Assembly (NCBI RefSeq): GCF_030551875.1
Contig: NZ_JAUOZU010000001.1
Coordinates: 124,001 to 188,000 of the forward strand
Reading direction: 5' to 3'
Source: Fluviirhizobium alvei
Lineage (GTDB): Bacteria > Pseudomonadota > Alphaproteobacteria > Rhizobiales > Rhizobiaceae
Length of the DNA: 64,000 bases
Shown: positions 43,632-52,079 of the stretch, one piece after another
Numbering within the stretch: position 1 is the stretch's first letter
Layout: every line of letters starts with the position of its first letter
The notes under the pieces: generated by a model
What the model saw: the letters and a program-made list of their open reading frames with translations, nothing else
Databases searched by the model: none
What the model was told of the DNA's origin: nothing
Program-made: the position numbers and the translations under genes

Positions 43632-44710
43632 TCCCAAGCTGGGAAGAAATCGGCTCCTGGTCGCAGCAATGTCTCGCGAAGGTTCCAGCGGATGTGCTTG
43701 CCGGCAAGGTGCCGGCAGCACTCTATGGCATGGGTTTCCTGGGACGCTGGGCTCTGCCGCAGCTCAAGATGCTGGGCATCGAGATCGAGAGCTGCTTCGA
43801 TGGCAACAAGGCGCTCGATGGTACGCATCTCGATGGGACGCCGGTCTATTCATCCGATCATCTGGCGGAGCAAAGACCGGCTTTCACCTTCATCGCCGCA
43901 CGTCACGCCGTTCCGGCTGTGGCCGCCATGCTCGCGGGGCTTGGCCTTCCGTCGGTATCCTGTGATGCCTTCTGGGCGGCCCGGCAAATGGCCGCCTTCG
44001 AAACCCTGCATCACGACGGGCTTTCAGACGATCGTTCGCAGCGTGTCTTGCGCGCTGTCCTCGCCACCATGCTGACCGGTGACCGCCGCTATCTGCAGGA
44101 AGCGTTCGATCGCGACCAGTATTTCTGCCTGCCGCCCTTCCTTGGCGTTGAGCCGGAAATCTATGTCGATGCCGGTGCCTATGTCGGCGACAGTCTCGAA
44201 CGCTTCATCTGGGCCCATTACGGTATCTTCCGCAAGGCGATCGCCTTTGAGCCGGGCCCGAAACAGCGCGAAGCACTCGCCCTGCGCGTCAACCGGTTGA
44301 AGGCGGAATGGGCGCTCGACGACGACCGTATCGTAATCGTGCCGGCGGCTCTCGGCGCGCGTTCGGGCGTTGCCCGGGCCGAAAGCCAGAGCGGCCACAT
44401 GACGAGCCTGGCGCTCGATGGCGAGGGATCGACCGAAATCCGGATCGAAAGCCTCGACGCCTATCTGGCCGGTGCGCGCGCGAGTTTCATCAAGGCCGAT
44501 GTCGAAGGCATGGAAATGGATCTGCTCGAAGGAGCGAAATCCACCATCGCGACCTATCGACCGCGCCTTGCCATCTGCGTCTATCATTATCCGACCGACA
44601 TACCCACCATCAGCCACTATCTCAAATCACTCGTGCCGGACTACCGTTTCGCCCTGCGTCACCATTCGCCGCAGCTCATGGAAACGGTGCTCTATGCCTG
44701 GGTCGATTGA
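43628..44710 (+). CDS. FkbM-family methyltransferase with N-terminal Rossmann-like domain (copy 2)
   Basis: A 360-residue paralogue of the preceding gene with the same layout. The Rossmann-like module is at about 28-110 (VPAALYGMGFLGRWALPQLKMLGIEIESCFDGNKAL). The FkbM domain starts near residue 175: EIYVDAGAYVGDSLERF, AFEPGPKQ and SFIKADVEGMEMDLLEGA, with the FkbM hallmark D.EG.E. It is translationally coupled to copy 1 (4-base overlap). The two copies are well diverged, so they probably methylate different positions or acceptors. Confidence 0.85.
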   Translation: MIPSWEEIGSWSQQCLAKVPADVLAGKVPAALYGMGFLGRWALPQLKMLGIEIESCFDGNKALDGTHLDGTPVYSSDHLAEQRPAFTFIAARHAVPAVAAMLAGLGLPSVSCDAFWAARQMAAFETLHHDGLSDDRSQRVLRAVLATMLTGDRRYLQEAFDRDQYFCLPPFLGVEPEIYVDAGAYVGDSLERFIWAHYGIFRKAIAFEPGPKQREALALRVNRLKAEWALDDDRIVIVPAALGARSGVARAESQSGHMTSLALDGEGSTEIRIESLDAYLAGARASFIKADVEGMEMDLLEGAKSTIATYRPRLAICVYHYPTDIPTISHYLKSLVPDYRFALRHHSPQLMETVLYAWVD

Positions 44711-44726
44711 ACAAAGGAGACTTGCC

Positions 44727-45539
44727 TTGGATCCCGTCGAACATTTCCGCAATCTCGTCGCAGACAATATCCGCAAGATCGGCGAGGATCGCGATTTTAT
44801 CGGCCTCAGCAACATCTGGGTGCGGGAATCGATCCGCAAGGGCTATGCGCAGAATTTCACCTGGCTCGGCCGCCCGGTCATTCAGGTGCCGCAGGATCTC
44901 TATGCGATCCAGGAACTCATCTGGACCTGCCGGCCGGATCTGATCATCGAGACCGGCATCGCCCATGGCGGCTCGCTCGTAACTTCGGCCTCGATGCTGG
45001 CACTGCTCGACTATTGCGATGCCGTCCAGTCCGGTTCGGTTCTTGATCCGAAAGCCTCGCGCCGCAAAGTCGTCGGCGTTGATATCGATATCCGCGCCCA
45101 TAACCGCTCCGCCATCGATGCCCATCCGATGCGCCACAAGATCGAACTGATCCAGGGCTCGTCCGTTTCCGATGAGGTCATGGAGCAGATCGCAAAACAT
45201 GCGGAAGGTTATGATCGCATCATGGTCTTCCTCGATTCCAACCATACGCACGAGCATGTGCTGCACGAGCTGGAACTCTATGCTCCCTATGTAACGAAGG
45301 GTTCCTATTGCGTAGTCTGGGATACCGGCGTCGAGGACCTGCCCGATGAGATGTGCAACGACCGCCCCTGGGGCAAGGGTGACAATCCCAAGACGGCAGT
45401 GTGGGAATATCTCAAGCGGCTCGAAAGCGAAGGACGAACCGCCCGCGACGGCGAAAAGCTCGATCTCAAGATCGACCATGTCATCGAACACAAGATCACC
45501 ATCACCGCTTCGCCGGATGGTTTCCTGAAGCGCGTCTAA
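44727..45539 (+). CDS. CmcI/cephalosporin hydroxylase-family SAM-dependent methyltransferase
   Basis: A 270-residue protein. The start is TTG at 44727, with AAAGGAGA 6 bases upstream. Features of the CmcI family: PDLIIETGIAHGGSLVTSASM (SAM-site loop, residue about 71), KVVGVDIDIRAHNR and MVFLDSNHTHEHVLHELELYAPYV. Related proteins O-methylate sugars such as rhamnose. It is the last gene of the FkbM operon, 16 bases after copy 2, and likely a third sugar O-methyltransferase. Confidence 0.85.
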   Translation: MDPVEHFRNLVADNIRKIGEDRDFIGLSNIWVRESIRKGYAQNFTWLGRPVIQVPQDLYAIQELIWTCRPDLIIETGIAHGGSLVTSASMLALLDYCDAVQSGSVLDPKASRRKVVGVDIDIRAHNRSAIDAHPMRHKIELIQGSSVSDEVMEQIAKHAEGYDRIMVFLDSNHTHEHVLHELELYAPYVTKGSYCVVWDTGVEDLPDEMCNDRPWGKGDNPKTAVWEYLKRLESEGRTARDGEKLDLKIDHVIEHKITITASPDGFLKRV

Positions 45540-45596
45540 GCGGGCGCTACAAACTGAGGCTGGATTGGTTTGGCAGGGGAACACTGTTCGCTCGCT

Positions 45597-45719
45597 CTTC
45601 TCCCCAGCGGGGAGAAGATGTCCGAAGGACAGATGAGGGGGTATCCCTCGTCTCCGGCATTTCTCCCAAATCCCCCTCATCCGGCGCTGTCGCGCCACCT
45701 TTTCCCCGTTGGGGAGAAG
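45597..45719. repeat. Palindromic intergenic repeat, second family
   Basis: Bounded by hairpins CTTCTCCCC-AGC-GGGGAGAAG (45597-45617) and CTTTTCCCC-GTT-GGGGAGAAG (45699-45719). Inner inverted segments GATGAGGGGG and CCCCCTCATC occur, and a central stem GGCGC..GCGCC. It differs in sequence from the element at 16972-17249. It sits between two convergent operons, where the end hairpins could help terminate both transcripts. Confidence 0.75.
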
Positions 45720-45786
45720 TGCTACCACGCTTCAGCCATCTCCGCTTCGAGGCGGACAACTTTGTTGCCGAGCGTTTTGGCCGGGT

Positions 45787-47037
45787 TCAGCGCAACCCGG
45801 CGGCCCGCCGTTCGGCCCGGATCGCATCGAGCGGACGCTCGTCAACCTTGAGTTCGAGATTGATCTCGAGTGTAGGCAGCGGAACCATGATGCCGGCGGC
45901 GAGACGGTAAAAATCGCCTGCCGTGCGGGTCCAGCGCGACCGTTCCATCAGATAGAGATTGGGCTCGAGATAGCCGGTGAAGGGCTCCTGGGGTGCCGCC
46001 TTGCGGAATTCCGGCTTGAAATGCTTGAGATAGCGCCCGCCCTTCCAATAGGTGAAGGCTTCGCGATAGGCGCTCTCGAACAGGGCAAACTGATGCTCAT
46101 CCTGCGACTGGTTGCATTGGTGGGCGCAGGCTTCGGCGAAATTGGCCTCGAAGCCCGAAAAATCGTGCCCGTAGGTCCGCGAGAACCAGTGATGCACCAT
46201 ACCGATGCAGGCGGTAACGCCATGGCGGGAGCGGAACGGGAAGTCAGAGTAGCAATCCCAGTCATCCATCGAGATTGCATGGTCTTTATGGAAGTCCGCC
46301 TGGGTCTTGTCGGCCTTGTCGCGGTTGCCAAGTGCGGCTGACTGGCTGAGCGGACACACACCGAGAACGGACAGCGGCCGCCGGCAAAAGACGAAATTCT
46401 CGCCATTCATGATGATCTTCATCACGCTGTCATAGTCGACGATCGGATGTTCGAACTGGCGGCCATAAAGGGTGCGGATCTTGTCGAACAGGCGGCGGGA
46501 AACCGCACCGTGATAGATCGAGAAACCGCTGACCACCACCTGGCGGGCCGATTGCCATTTGAAGGCCCGTTCGCGCAGGACGGATTTCGGAACGCGGTGA
46601 ATCTCCGTCTGTAACAGAACCGGCTGCGAGACCGCCCGGCGTTCCTCGTCCGGCCAGAAGTAATTGAGCTTGGACCAGTCGATGGCATCGACGCTCGGAT
46701 CGGCGGCCTCGATGCGCGCGAACAGACCGGCGGCTTCGGGATCCATGAAATCGTCGTCGCCGATGAAGGTGATCCAGCGTCCGCTCGTCCGGGCCGCCGA
46801 GACTTCCCAGTTCTCCATCATCGGCCGGATATGTTCGCCGGTCGGAATATATTTGACACGCGGATCGGCGAGATAAGGCTCGATGAATTCGTTCATCACC
46901 GATGGATCATCGGAATTGTCGGTGAAAATGAATTCGACATCGGGGCGGTGGGAGGCGACCAGGGCCTTGATCGTCTGCTGGAAATAGACCTGGCGATTGC
47001 GCGAGGGAACACAGATCGAAAGCGTAGGCGTCATCAT
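45787..47037 (-). CDS. Glycosyltransferase family 2
   Basis: A 416-residue GT-A glycosyltransferase. It opens TPTLSICVPSRNRQVYFQQTIKAL and has the metal and sugar-nucleotide motif RWITFIGDDDFMDPEA near residue 90. The C-terminal 200 residues, with FVFCRRPLSVLG and FTYWKGGRYLKHFKPEF, are shared with the next gene and with the gene at 22.5 kb but match no domain I know. ATG 47037 has GGAG 8 bases upstream. Last gene of the CDP-sugar operon; it probably adds a sugar during surface-glycan assembly. Confidence 0.85.
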   Translation of the reverse strand: MMTPTLSICVPSRNRQVYFQQTIKALVASHRPDVEFIFTDNSDDPSVMNEFIEPYLADPRVKYIPTGEHIRPMMENWEVSAARTSGRWITFIGDDDFMDPEAAGLFARIEAADPSVDAIDWSKLNYFWPDEERRAVSQPVLLQTEIHRVPKSVLRERAFKWQSARQVVVSGFSIYHGAVSRRLFDKIRTLYGRQFEHPIVDYDSVMKIIMNGENFVFCRRPLSVLGVCPLSQSAALGNRDKADKTQADFHKDHAISMDDWDCYSDFPFRSRHGVTACIGMVHHWFSRTYGHDFSGFEANFAEACAHQCNQSQDEHQFALFESAYREAFTYWKGGRYLKHFKPEFRKAAPQEPFTGYLEPNLYLMERSRWTRTAGDFYRLAAGIMVPLPTLEINLELKVDERPLDAIRAERRAAGLR

Positions 47038-47101
47038 CAATGGAGCTCCGTTTCGCAGAGCCTAGCCACCGGTCCTTTCGTGAGGCTTTCTGCGCCGCAT
47101 A

Positions 47102-48292
47102 TCAGCCGTCGGTGAAGTCGAGTTCGGACATGGCGGGCAGGATCTGGCGGATGATCGACAGGAAGTCTGCCGGTGTCGCAGCACCGCCGATGGCCTGATT
47201 TACCCTCAGGACATGCCCGTGCAGGCCACCGGGCGCGATCGTGCCATGCTCTTCCTGGTAGCTCGGTGAAAATCCGGCAAGGAAGCGTCCGCCTTCCCAT
47301 CGCGACAGACCATCCCGGCAAAGCGCCAGCATCTCGTCGAAGGATTGCCTGTTCTCCCGCAACCGGCATTCGTTGGCGAGGCAGCGCAGGAAGTTCTCCT
47401 GCCAGCCATCGATCTCGATGCCGTAGTGGTGCTTGAACCAGAATTGCGCGGCCATGATGTTGGCTGCATTGCTGGCGCTGCCGCCGAAGGGAAAGCCGGC
47501 CGCGCGAACCTCCTGTTCATAACGATCGCCATTCTCGGCGCGATAGGCGGCAATCACGTCGCGGGACCGGTCCGGATCGTTGGCGGCTGCCGAATTGCTG
47601 GCGTTCGAGACACCAAGGATCGAAAGCGGGCGCTCGACATAGACCAGCGACGCGCCGAGATGGATCAGCTTGTGGGAGAAGTCGTAGTCCACCACCGGAT
47701 GCTCGAACAGGTTTTCGCCATAACGCGCCCTGATGCGATCGATGACGCGCCTGGAGGCTGCCGAATGGTAGATGCCGAAAGGGCAGGCCGGCAGGAGCGT
47801 TGCACCTGCCCAGCGGAAAAGGCTGTTGAACATGCGCTCGACCGGCATCGGCCGGACGCGGTTGACGAGCGTGACCGGGCCGCTGCGCTCCACCGTTCGC
47901 GCCTCGGGCCACTCAAAAGCCGAACGGTTCCAGCCGATCGCCTCCACGCCAGGATACTGGGTTTCGATCCGTTCGATCAGCGCGCAGAGATTGAGGTCGA
48001 GAAAGTCGTCATCGCCGATGACACTGATCCAGTCGCCGGTCGCACGGGCAACCGTCCGCTCCCAGTTCTCCTTCATCGACAGAACCCGGTCGAGGGAGGG
48101 GAGATAGACGATGCGCGGATCGAAAATCGCACCGACAAAGCTGTTCATCACCGACGGGTCGTCGGAATTGTCGGCAAAGACGAATTCCACATTGCTGCGG
48201 TCGGAGGCAATCAGATCAAGGATGGTCTGCTGGAAGCAGGGCTGTCGATTGCGCGAAGGTACGCAAACCGAAAGCCGTGGTCGGTCAGCCAT
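47102..48292 (-). CDS. Glycosyltransferase family 2 (paralogue of the downstream gene)
   Basis: A 396-residue protein closely related to the gene after it: RLSVCVPSRNRQPCFQQTILDLI, NVEFVFADNSDDPSVMNSF and DWISVIGDDDFLDLN. The C-terminal pattern YVERPLSILGVSNASNS...WQENFLRCLANEC...LSRWEGGRFLAGFSPSY is shared. The paralogous pair likely arose by tandem duplication. It is 51 bases after the C-methyltransferase gene and in the same operon. Confidence 0.85.
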   Translation of the reverse strand: MADRPRLSVCVPSRNRQPCFQQTILDLIASDRSNVEFVFADNSDDPSVMNSFVGAIFDPRIVYLPSLDRVLSMKENWERTVARATGDWISVIGDDDFLDLNLCALIERIETQYPGVEAIGWNRSAFEWPEARTVERSGPVTLVNRVRPMPVERMFNSLFRWAGATLLPACPFGIYHSAASRRVIDRIRARYGENLFEHPVVDYDFSHKLIHLGASLVYVERPLSILGVSNASNSAAANDPDRSRDVIAAYRAENGDRYEQEVRAAGFPFGGSASNAANIMAAQFWFKHHYGIEIDGWQENFLRCLANECRLRENRQSFDEMLALCRDGLSRWEGGRFLAGFSPSYQEEHGTIAPGGLHGHVLRVNQAIGGAATPADFLSIIRQILPAMSELDFTDG

Positions 48293-48343
48293 TGTCAGCC
48301 AATCTGTGCTCGGGGGTTTTCGCCACCGGCTCCACCTTCTTGA

Positions 48344-49588
48344 TCAGGCTTTCCCGGGCGCCGCCTGTTCCTTCAGCGTCGGTACCGCTGTCACGAACTT
48401 CCCACCCCAATCGCTGATATAGGAAAGCTGATGGATGATCTCGGTCTGTATATTCCATGGCAGGATAACCACCCTATCCGGTTTGTCGGCCCGAAGCCTT
48501 GTTTCATCGACGATGGGAATGCGGCTGCCCGGCAGGAAGAAGCCCTGCTTGGCGGGATTCTTGTCCACAACGAATGCGATCAGGTCGCGCTTGATCCCCG
48601 CGAAATTCAAAAGCGTGTTGCCCTTGGCCGCCGCCCCATAGGCGGCCACCTTGAGACCCTGGCGACGGCAATCGATCAGGTAGGTCAAAAACGCATCCCG
48701 CACCCGCGCTGCTGATTCCTGAAAGCCCGCATGAAACGATTGCTCGCCAATGCCGGCTTCCTGCTCCATCGCGAGCATTCTGCCGACGGATGCTTGCATC
48801 GGCCTTGTTTGAGCCGAAGTGCGGCAGGCAAAGACCCTGAGGCTGCCGCCATGCCAAGGGGTGGTTTCGACATCGAACACCGTCAGCCCATTGGCTCGGA
48901 AAATGCGATCGACGGCCGTCAGCGAGAGATAGGAATAATGTTCGTGATAGGCCGTATCGAACTGGCTCTCCCGCACCATGTTGATGAGGTGGGGGAATTC
49001 GAAAGTGGCAACGCCTTCCGGCTTGAGCAGGATCGCAAAGCCGGAAACGAAATCGTTGATGTCGGGCACATGGGCGAGCACATTGTTGGCCGCCGTCAGA
49101 TCGGCGGCATGACCCTCGGCGACGAGCTTGGACGCCAGTTGGGTGCCGAAGAAATCCTCAACGATCGGAATGCCCTTGTCGCGCGCGGCCCGCGCCGTGC
49201 TCGCCGTGGGTTCAACGCCCAGGCAGGGAATGCCAGCTGCTTTCACATATTGCAGAAGGTAACCGTCGTTGGCAGCCACTTCGACCACCTTCGAACTGGC
49301 ATCAAGACCAAATCGCGCCCGCATATCGGCAACGTAGCGTTCGGCATGGTTGAGCCAGGACGAGGAGAAGGAGCTGAAATAGGCGTAGCTTTCCGAAAAG
49401 AACGTCTCGCGTGAGGCGAAATCTTCGGTCTGGGTAAGAAGGCAGGCCTGGCAGGTGCGGATGACGAGCGGATACCAGAGCTCGGGGCCGGCCAGCGCCT
49501 CCTCGGCCAGATAGGAGTTCGAAGGTGGCGCGGTGCCGAGATCCAGAAACGGCCAGAACGCCGTACCGCCACAATGCCGGCATTTCAT
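48344..49588 (-). CDS. Sugar C-methyltransferase (TylCIII/TcaB9-like)
   Basis: A 414-residue three-part enzyme. An N-terminal zinc-binding region has Cys3/Cys6 (CRHC) and Cys46/Cys49 (CQAC). The SAM-binding core follows: VVEVAANDGYLLQYV, GVEPTAS. The catalytic YHEH motif lies near residue 215 (TAYHEHYSYLSL), matching the Tyr-x-Glu-His of TcaB9-type 3-C-methyltransferases. The C-terminal Rossmann domain has KVAAYGAAAKGNTLLNFAGI. Such enzymes C-methylate 4-keto-6-deoxyhexoses on nucleotide carriers. Its start overlaps the epimerase stop by 4 bases. Confidence 0.9.
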   Translation of the reverse strand: MKCRHCGGTAFWPFLDLGTAPPSNSYLAEEALAGPELWYPLVIRTCQACLLTQTEDFASRETFFSESYAYFSSFSSSWLNHAERYVADMRARFGLDASSKVVEVAANDGYLLQYVKAAGIPCLGVEPTASTARAARDKGIPIVEDFFGTQLASKLVAEGHAADLTAANNVLAHVPDINDFVSGFAILLKPEGVATFEFPHLINMVRESQFDTAYHEHYSYLSLTAVDRIFRANGLTVFDVETTPWHGGSLRVFACRTSAQTRPMQASVGRMLAMEQEAGIGEQSFHAGFQESAARVRDAFLTYLIDCRRQGLKVAAYGAAAKGNTLLNFAGIKRDLIAFVVDKNPAKQGFFLPGSRIPIVDETRLRADKPDRVVILPWNIQTEIIHQLSYISDWGGKFVTAVPTLKEQAAPGKA

Positions 49589-50148
49589 AGGACCACTCCG
49601 GGAAAATCGAATTCGAGAGGAGCGTGGCTGCGATCGCGGTCGGATAGCGCCTCGATCGCGATGGGCCAGGCAATGGCAAGCGCCGGATCGAGCGGATGAA
49701 GGCCGCCTTCTGCTTCCGGACGGTAGGGCGCCGAATGGGCGTATATCATCCGCACATCGTCCACGCGTGTCTGGAAGCCGTGCGCGAACCCTTCCGGGAT
49801 CAGAAGCGAAAGCGCATTGTCATCGCTGAGCTCGACCGAAAAATGCTTGAGAAAGGTGGGCGATCCGGCTCGGATATCGACGACCACGTCCTCAACCCGT
49901 CCGGCCAGACAGGTCACCAGCTTCGCTTCGGCAAAGGGCGGGTGCTGGTAGTGCATGCCGCGAACCGTACCGGCCCGTTTTGTCACCGTTTCGTTGATCT
50001 GGAACACGCCGCCGCGCCAGCCGAGATCGCTCATGTCCTCGGCATCGAACAGGCGCGAAAGATAGCCCCGCTCATCGCCGAAGCGTTTGCGGCGCAAAAG
50101 CTTCAGTCCCTCCATCGGTTCCTGCACAATTTCGAAACGACCGCTCAT
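49585..50148 (-). CDS. dTDP-4-dehydrorhamnose 3,5-epimerase family protein
   Basis: A 187-residue cupin-fold epimerase. RRKRFGDERGYLSRLF, RGMHYQHPPFAEAKLV with the catalytic His, and IPEGFAHGFQTRVDDVRMIY are the RmlC hallmarks. The neighbours make a CDP-linked 4-keto-6-deoxysugar, so this copy probably epimerises that sugar at C3 and/or C5 rather than a dTDP sugar. Overlaps both neighbours by 4 bases. Confidence 0.9.
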   Translation of the reverse strand: MSGRFEIVQEPMEGLKLLRRKRFGDERGYLSRLFDAEDMSDLGWRGGVFQINETVTKRAGTVRGMHYQHPPFAEAKLVTCLAGRVEDVVVDIRAGSPTFLKHFSVELSDDNALSLLIPEGFAHGFQTRVDDVRMIYAHSAPYRPEAEGGLHPLDPALAIAWPIAIEALSDRDRSHAPLEFDFPGVVL

Positions 50149-51224
50149 GCCGGAACTCCCGGAGGATTGGCGAGCGAGCGGTAGGCCCGGATGTCATCGA
50201 GGCAGAGGCTTCTTGCATCTGCTCCCGCCTGCCAGCGGCTATACCAGGTCCAGGTCCGTGCCAGCGTTTCGACAAGCGTAAACTGCGGCCGGATGCCGAG
50301 ATCCATGTGCGCGCGGTGACTGTCGAGCATAAGATAACCCGCCTCGTGCGGACCTTCCTGCCCGTCGCCCCAGCGGATTTCGGTATCGCCGAAGTGCCGT
50401 GCGGAGAGTTCGAGCACGGTTCGGACGGTTGCGGCATTCTCCGGATCGGGGCCGAAATTGTAGGCAGGGGCCAGGTCTGGATTTGCCCACAAGGCCTCGG
50501 CGAGTGCCATGTAACCATGCAGCGGTTCGAGCACATGCTGCCAGGGCCGGATCGCTTCCGGTCGCCTGATGTCGAGTGGCTGGCCGGATGTAAAGGCCCG
50601 CACCGCATCCGGTATCAGCCGATCGGCTGCCCAATCGCCGCCGCCGATGACATTGCCGGCGCGCGCGGTGGCAACGCCGATGCCCTTTGCCGCAAAGAAG
50701 GATCGCCGATAGCTGGCCGTTACGATATCGGCCGCAGCCTTTGAGGCAGAATAGGGATCATGACCGCCGAGCGGATCGGTTTCGACGAACGGCTTGCCGG
50801 TCTCTTCGTTTTCATAGACCTTGTCGGTGGTGATCACGACGATCGAACGGACCGCAGCAACTTCCCTCAGCGCATCGAGGAGATGGACAGTGCCTTGCAC
50901 ATTGGTTTCGAATGTCTCGACAGGCAACCGATAGCCGGCCCGCACGAGCGGCTGGGCGGCAAAGTGGAAGACGATCTCCGGCTGCACCGCTTTGATACGG
51001 GCCACTACGGCGTCGCGATCACGGATTTCGACAATGTCCGGCCCGTCAGATCGACCGGAATGAAGGAGCCGATAGAGGCTGGGCTCGGTATCCGGTGCCA
51101 GCGCCAGACCGTGCACCTCGGCGCCGGCCTCTTCGAGCCGCAGCGAAAGCCACGAGCCCTTGAAGCCGGTATGACCGGTCAACAGAACACGTTTTCCCTG
51201 CCAGAAGCCCACCGCGCTCACCAC
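50145..51224 (-). CDS. rfbG: CDP-glucose 4,6-dehydratase
   Basis: A 359-residue extended SDR that turns CDP-glucose into CDP-4-keto-6-deoxyglucose. The NAD site is [14 protein letters not shown] near residue 15, followed by [37 protein letters not shown] and YSASK. The sequence [21 protein letters not shown] is characteristic of RfbG rather than RmlB. Its start overlaps the end of the cytidylyltransferase gene by 7 bases. Confidence 0.93.
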   Translation of the reverse strand: MVSAVGFWQGKRVLLTGHTGFKGSWLSLRLEEAGAEVHGLALAPDTEPSLYRLLHSGRSDGPDIVEIRDRDAVVARIKAVQPEIVFHFAAQPLVRAGYRLPVETFETNVQGTVHLLDALREVAAVRSIVVITTDKVYENEETGKPFVETDPLGGHDPYSASKAAADIVTASYRRSFFAAKGIGVATARAGNVIGGGDWAADRLIPDAVRAFTSGQPLDIRRPEAIRPWQHVLEPLHGYMALAEALWANPDLAPAYNFGPDPENAATVRTVLELSARHFGDTEIRWGDGQEGPHEAGYLMLDSHRAHMDLGIRPQFTLVETLARTWTWYSRWQAGADARSLCLDDIRAYRSLANPPGVPA

Positions 51225-51988
51225 ACTTTCCAGGGCGGATTGCCGGAATTCCAGAGATTTTCGAGCTGGATCTTGTCGCGCAGCGTATCCATCGGCTGCC
51301 AGAAACCTTCGTGGAACCAGGCCTTGAGTTCGCCATCGGCAGCCAGACTGGAAAGCGGTTCGGCCTCGAAGCTGGTAGCGTCGCCATCGATCCGATCGAT
51401 GATGTCGGGCGAAAGAACGAAGAAGCCGCCATTGATGAAGCCGCCTTCACCTTCCGGCTTCTCGACAAAGCCGGTGACGTCATCGCCTTCGAAGCGCAGG
51501 GCGCCGAAGCGGGCAGGGGGGCGCACGGCGGTAACGGTCGCCTTGCGGCCATGCGCCTTGTGGAAGGCGATGGTGGCGGAAATGTCGGTATTTGACAGAC
51601 CGTCGCCATAGGTGAAGCAGAAATGTTCCTCACCCTGCAGATAGGGGGCAACGCGCTTCAACCGGCCGCCGGTCATCGAGTTTTCGCCGGTATCGACCAG
51701 CGTCACCCGCCAGCTTTCGGCATTCTGTCGGTGGAATTCCAGCCGGTTGGCGGCGAGATCGAAGGTGATATCCGACATATGCAGGCCGTAATTGGCGAAA
51801 TATTCCTTGATCATATAGCCCTTGAAGCCGCAGCAGATCACGAAATCCCGGATGCCATGGGCATAATAGATTTTCATGATGTGCCAGAGGATCGGCCGGC
51901 CGCCGATCTCGACCATCGGTTTGGGTCGGGTTTGCGTTTCTTCGGCGAGTCGCGAACCGAGCCCGCCTGCCAGAATGACCGCTTTCAT
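51218..51988 (-). CDS. rfbF: Glucose-1-phosphate cytidylyltransferase
   Basis: A 256-residue nucleotidyltransferase making CDP-glucose from CTP and glucose-1-phosphate. [30 protein letters not shown] is the signature loop; [12 protein letters not shown] carries the metal Asp, and [14 protein letters not shown] follows. Length and the [20 protein letters not shown] segment fit RfbF rather than RmlA. It is the first gene of the six-gene glycan operon, 91 bases after the aminotransferase gene on the same strand. Confidence 0.93.
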   Translation of the reverse strand: MKAVILAGGLGSRLAEETQTRPKPMVEIGGRPILWHIMKIYYAHGIRDFVICCGFKGYMIKEYFANYGLHMSDITFDLAANRLEFHRQNAESWRVTLVDTGENSMTGGRLKRVAPYLQGEEHFCFTYGDGLSNTDISATIAFHKAHGRKATVTAVRPPARFGALRFEGDDVTGFVEKPEGEGGFINGGFFVLSPDIIDRIDGDATSFEAEPLSSLAADGELKAWFHEGFWQPMDTLRDKIQLENLWNSGNPPWKVW

Positions 51989-52079
51989 CCGTTACCCCAC
52001 CTGTCGAATCGCCCGTCGCATCCGGGCGCCACCTCCGATGATTTTGGACCGTGAAGCTTTCGGCGGGCTGGATGAAAGG

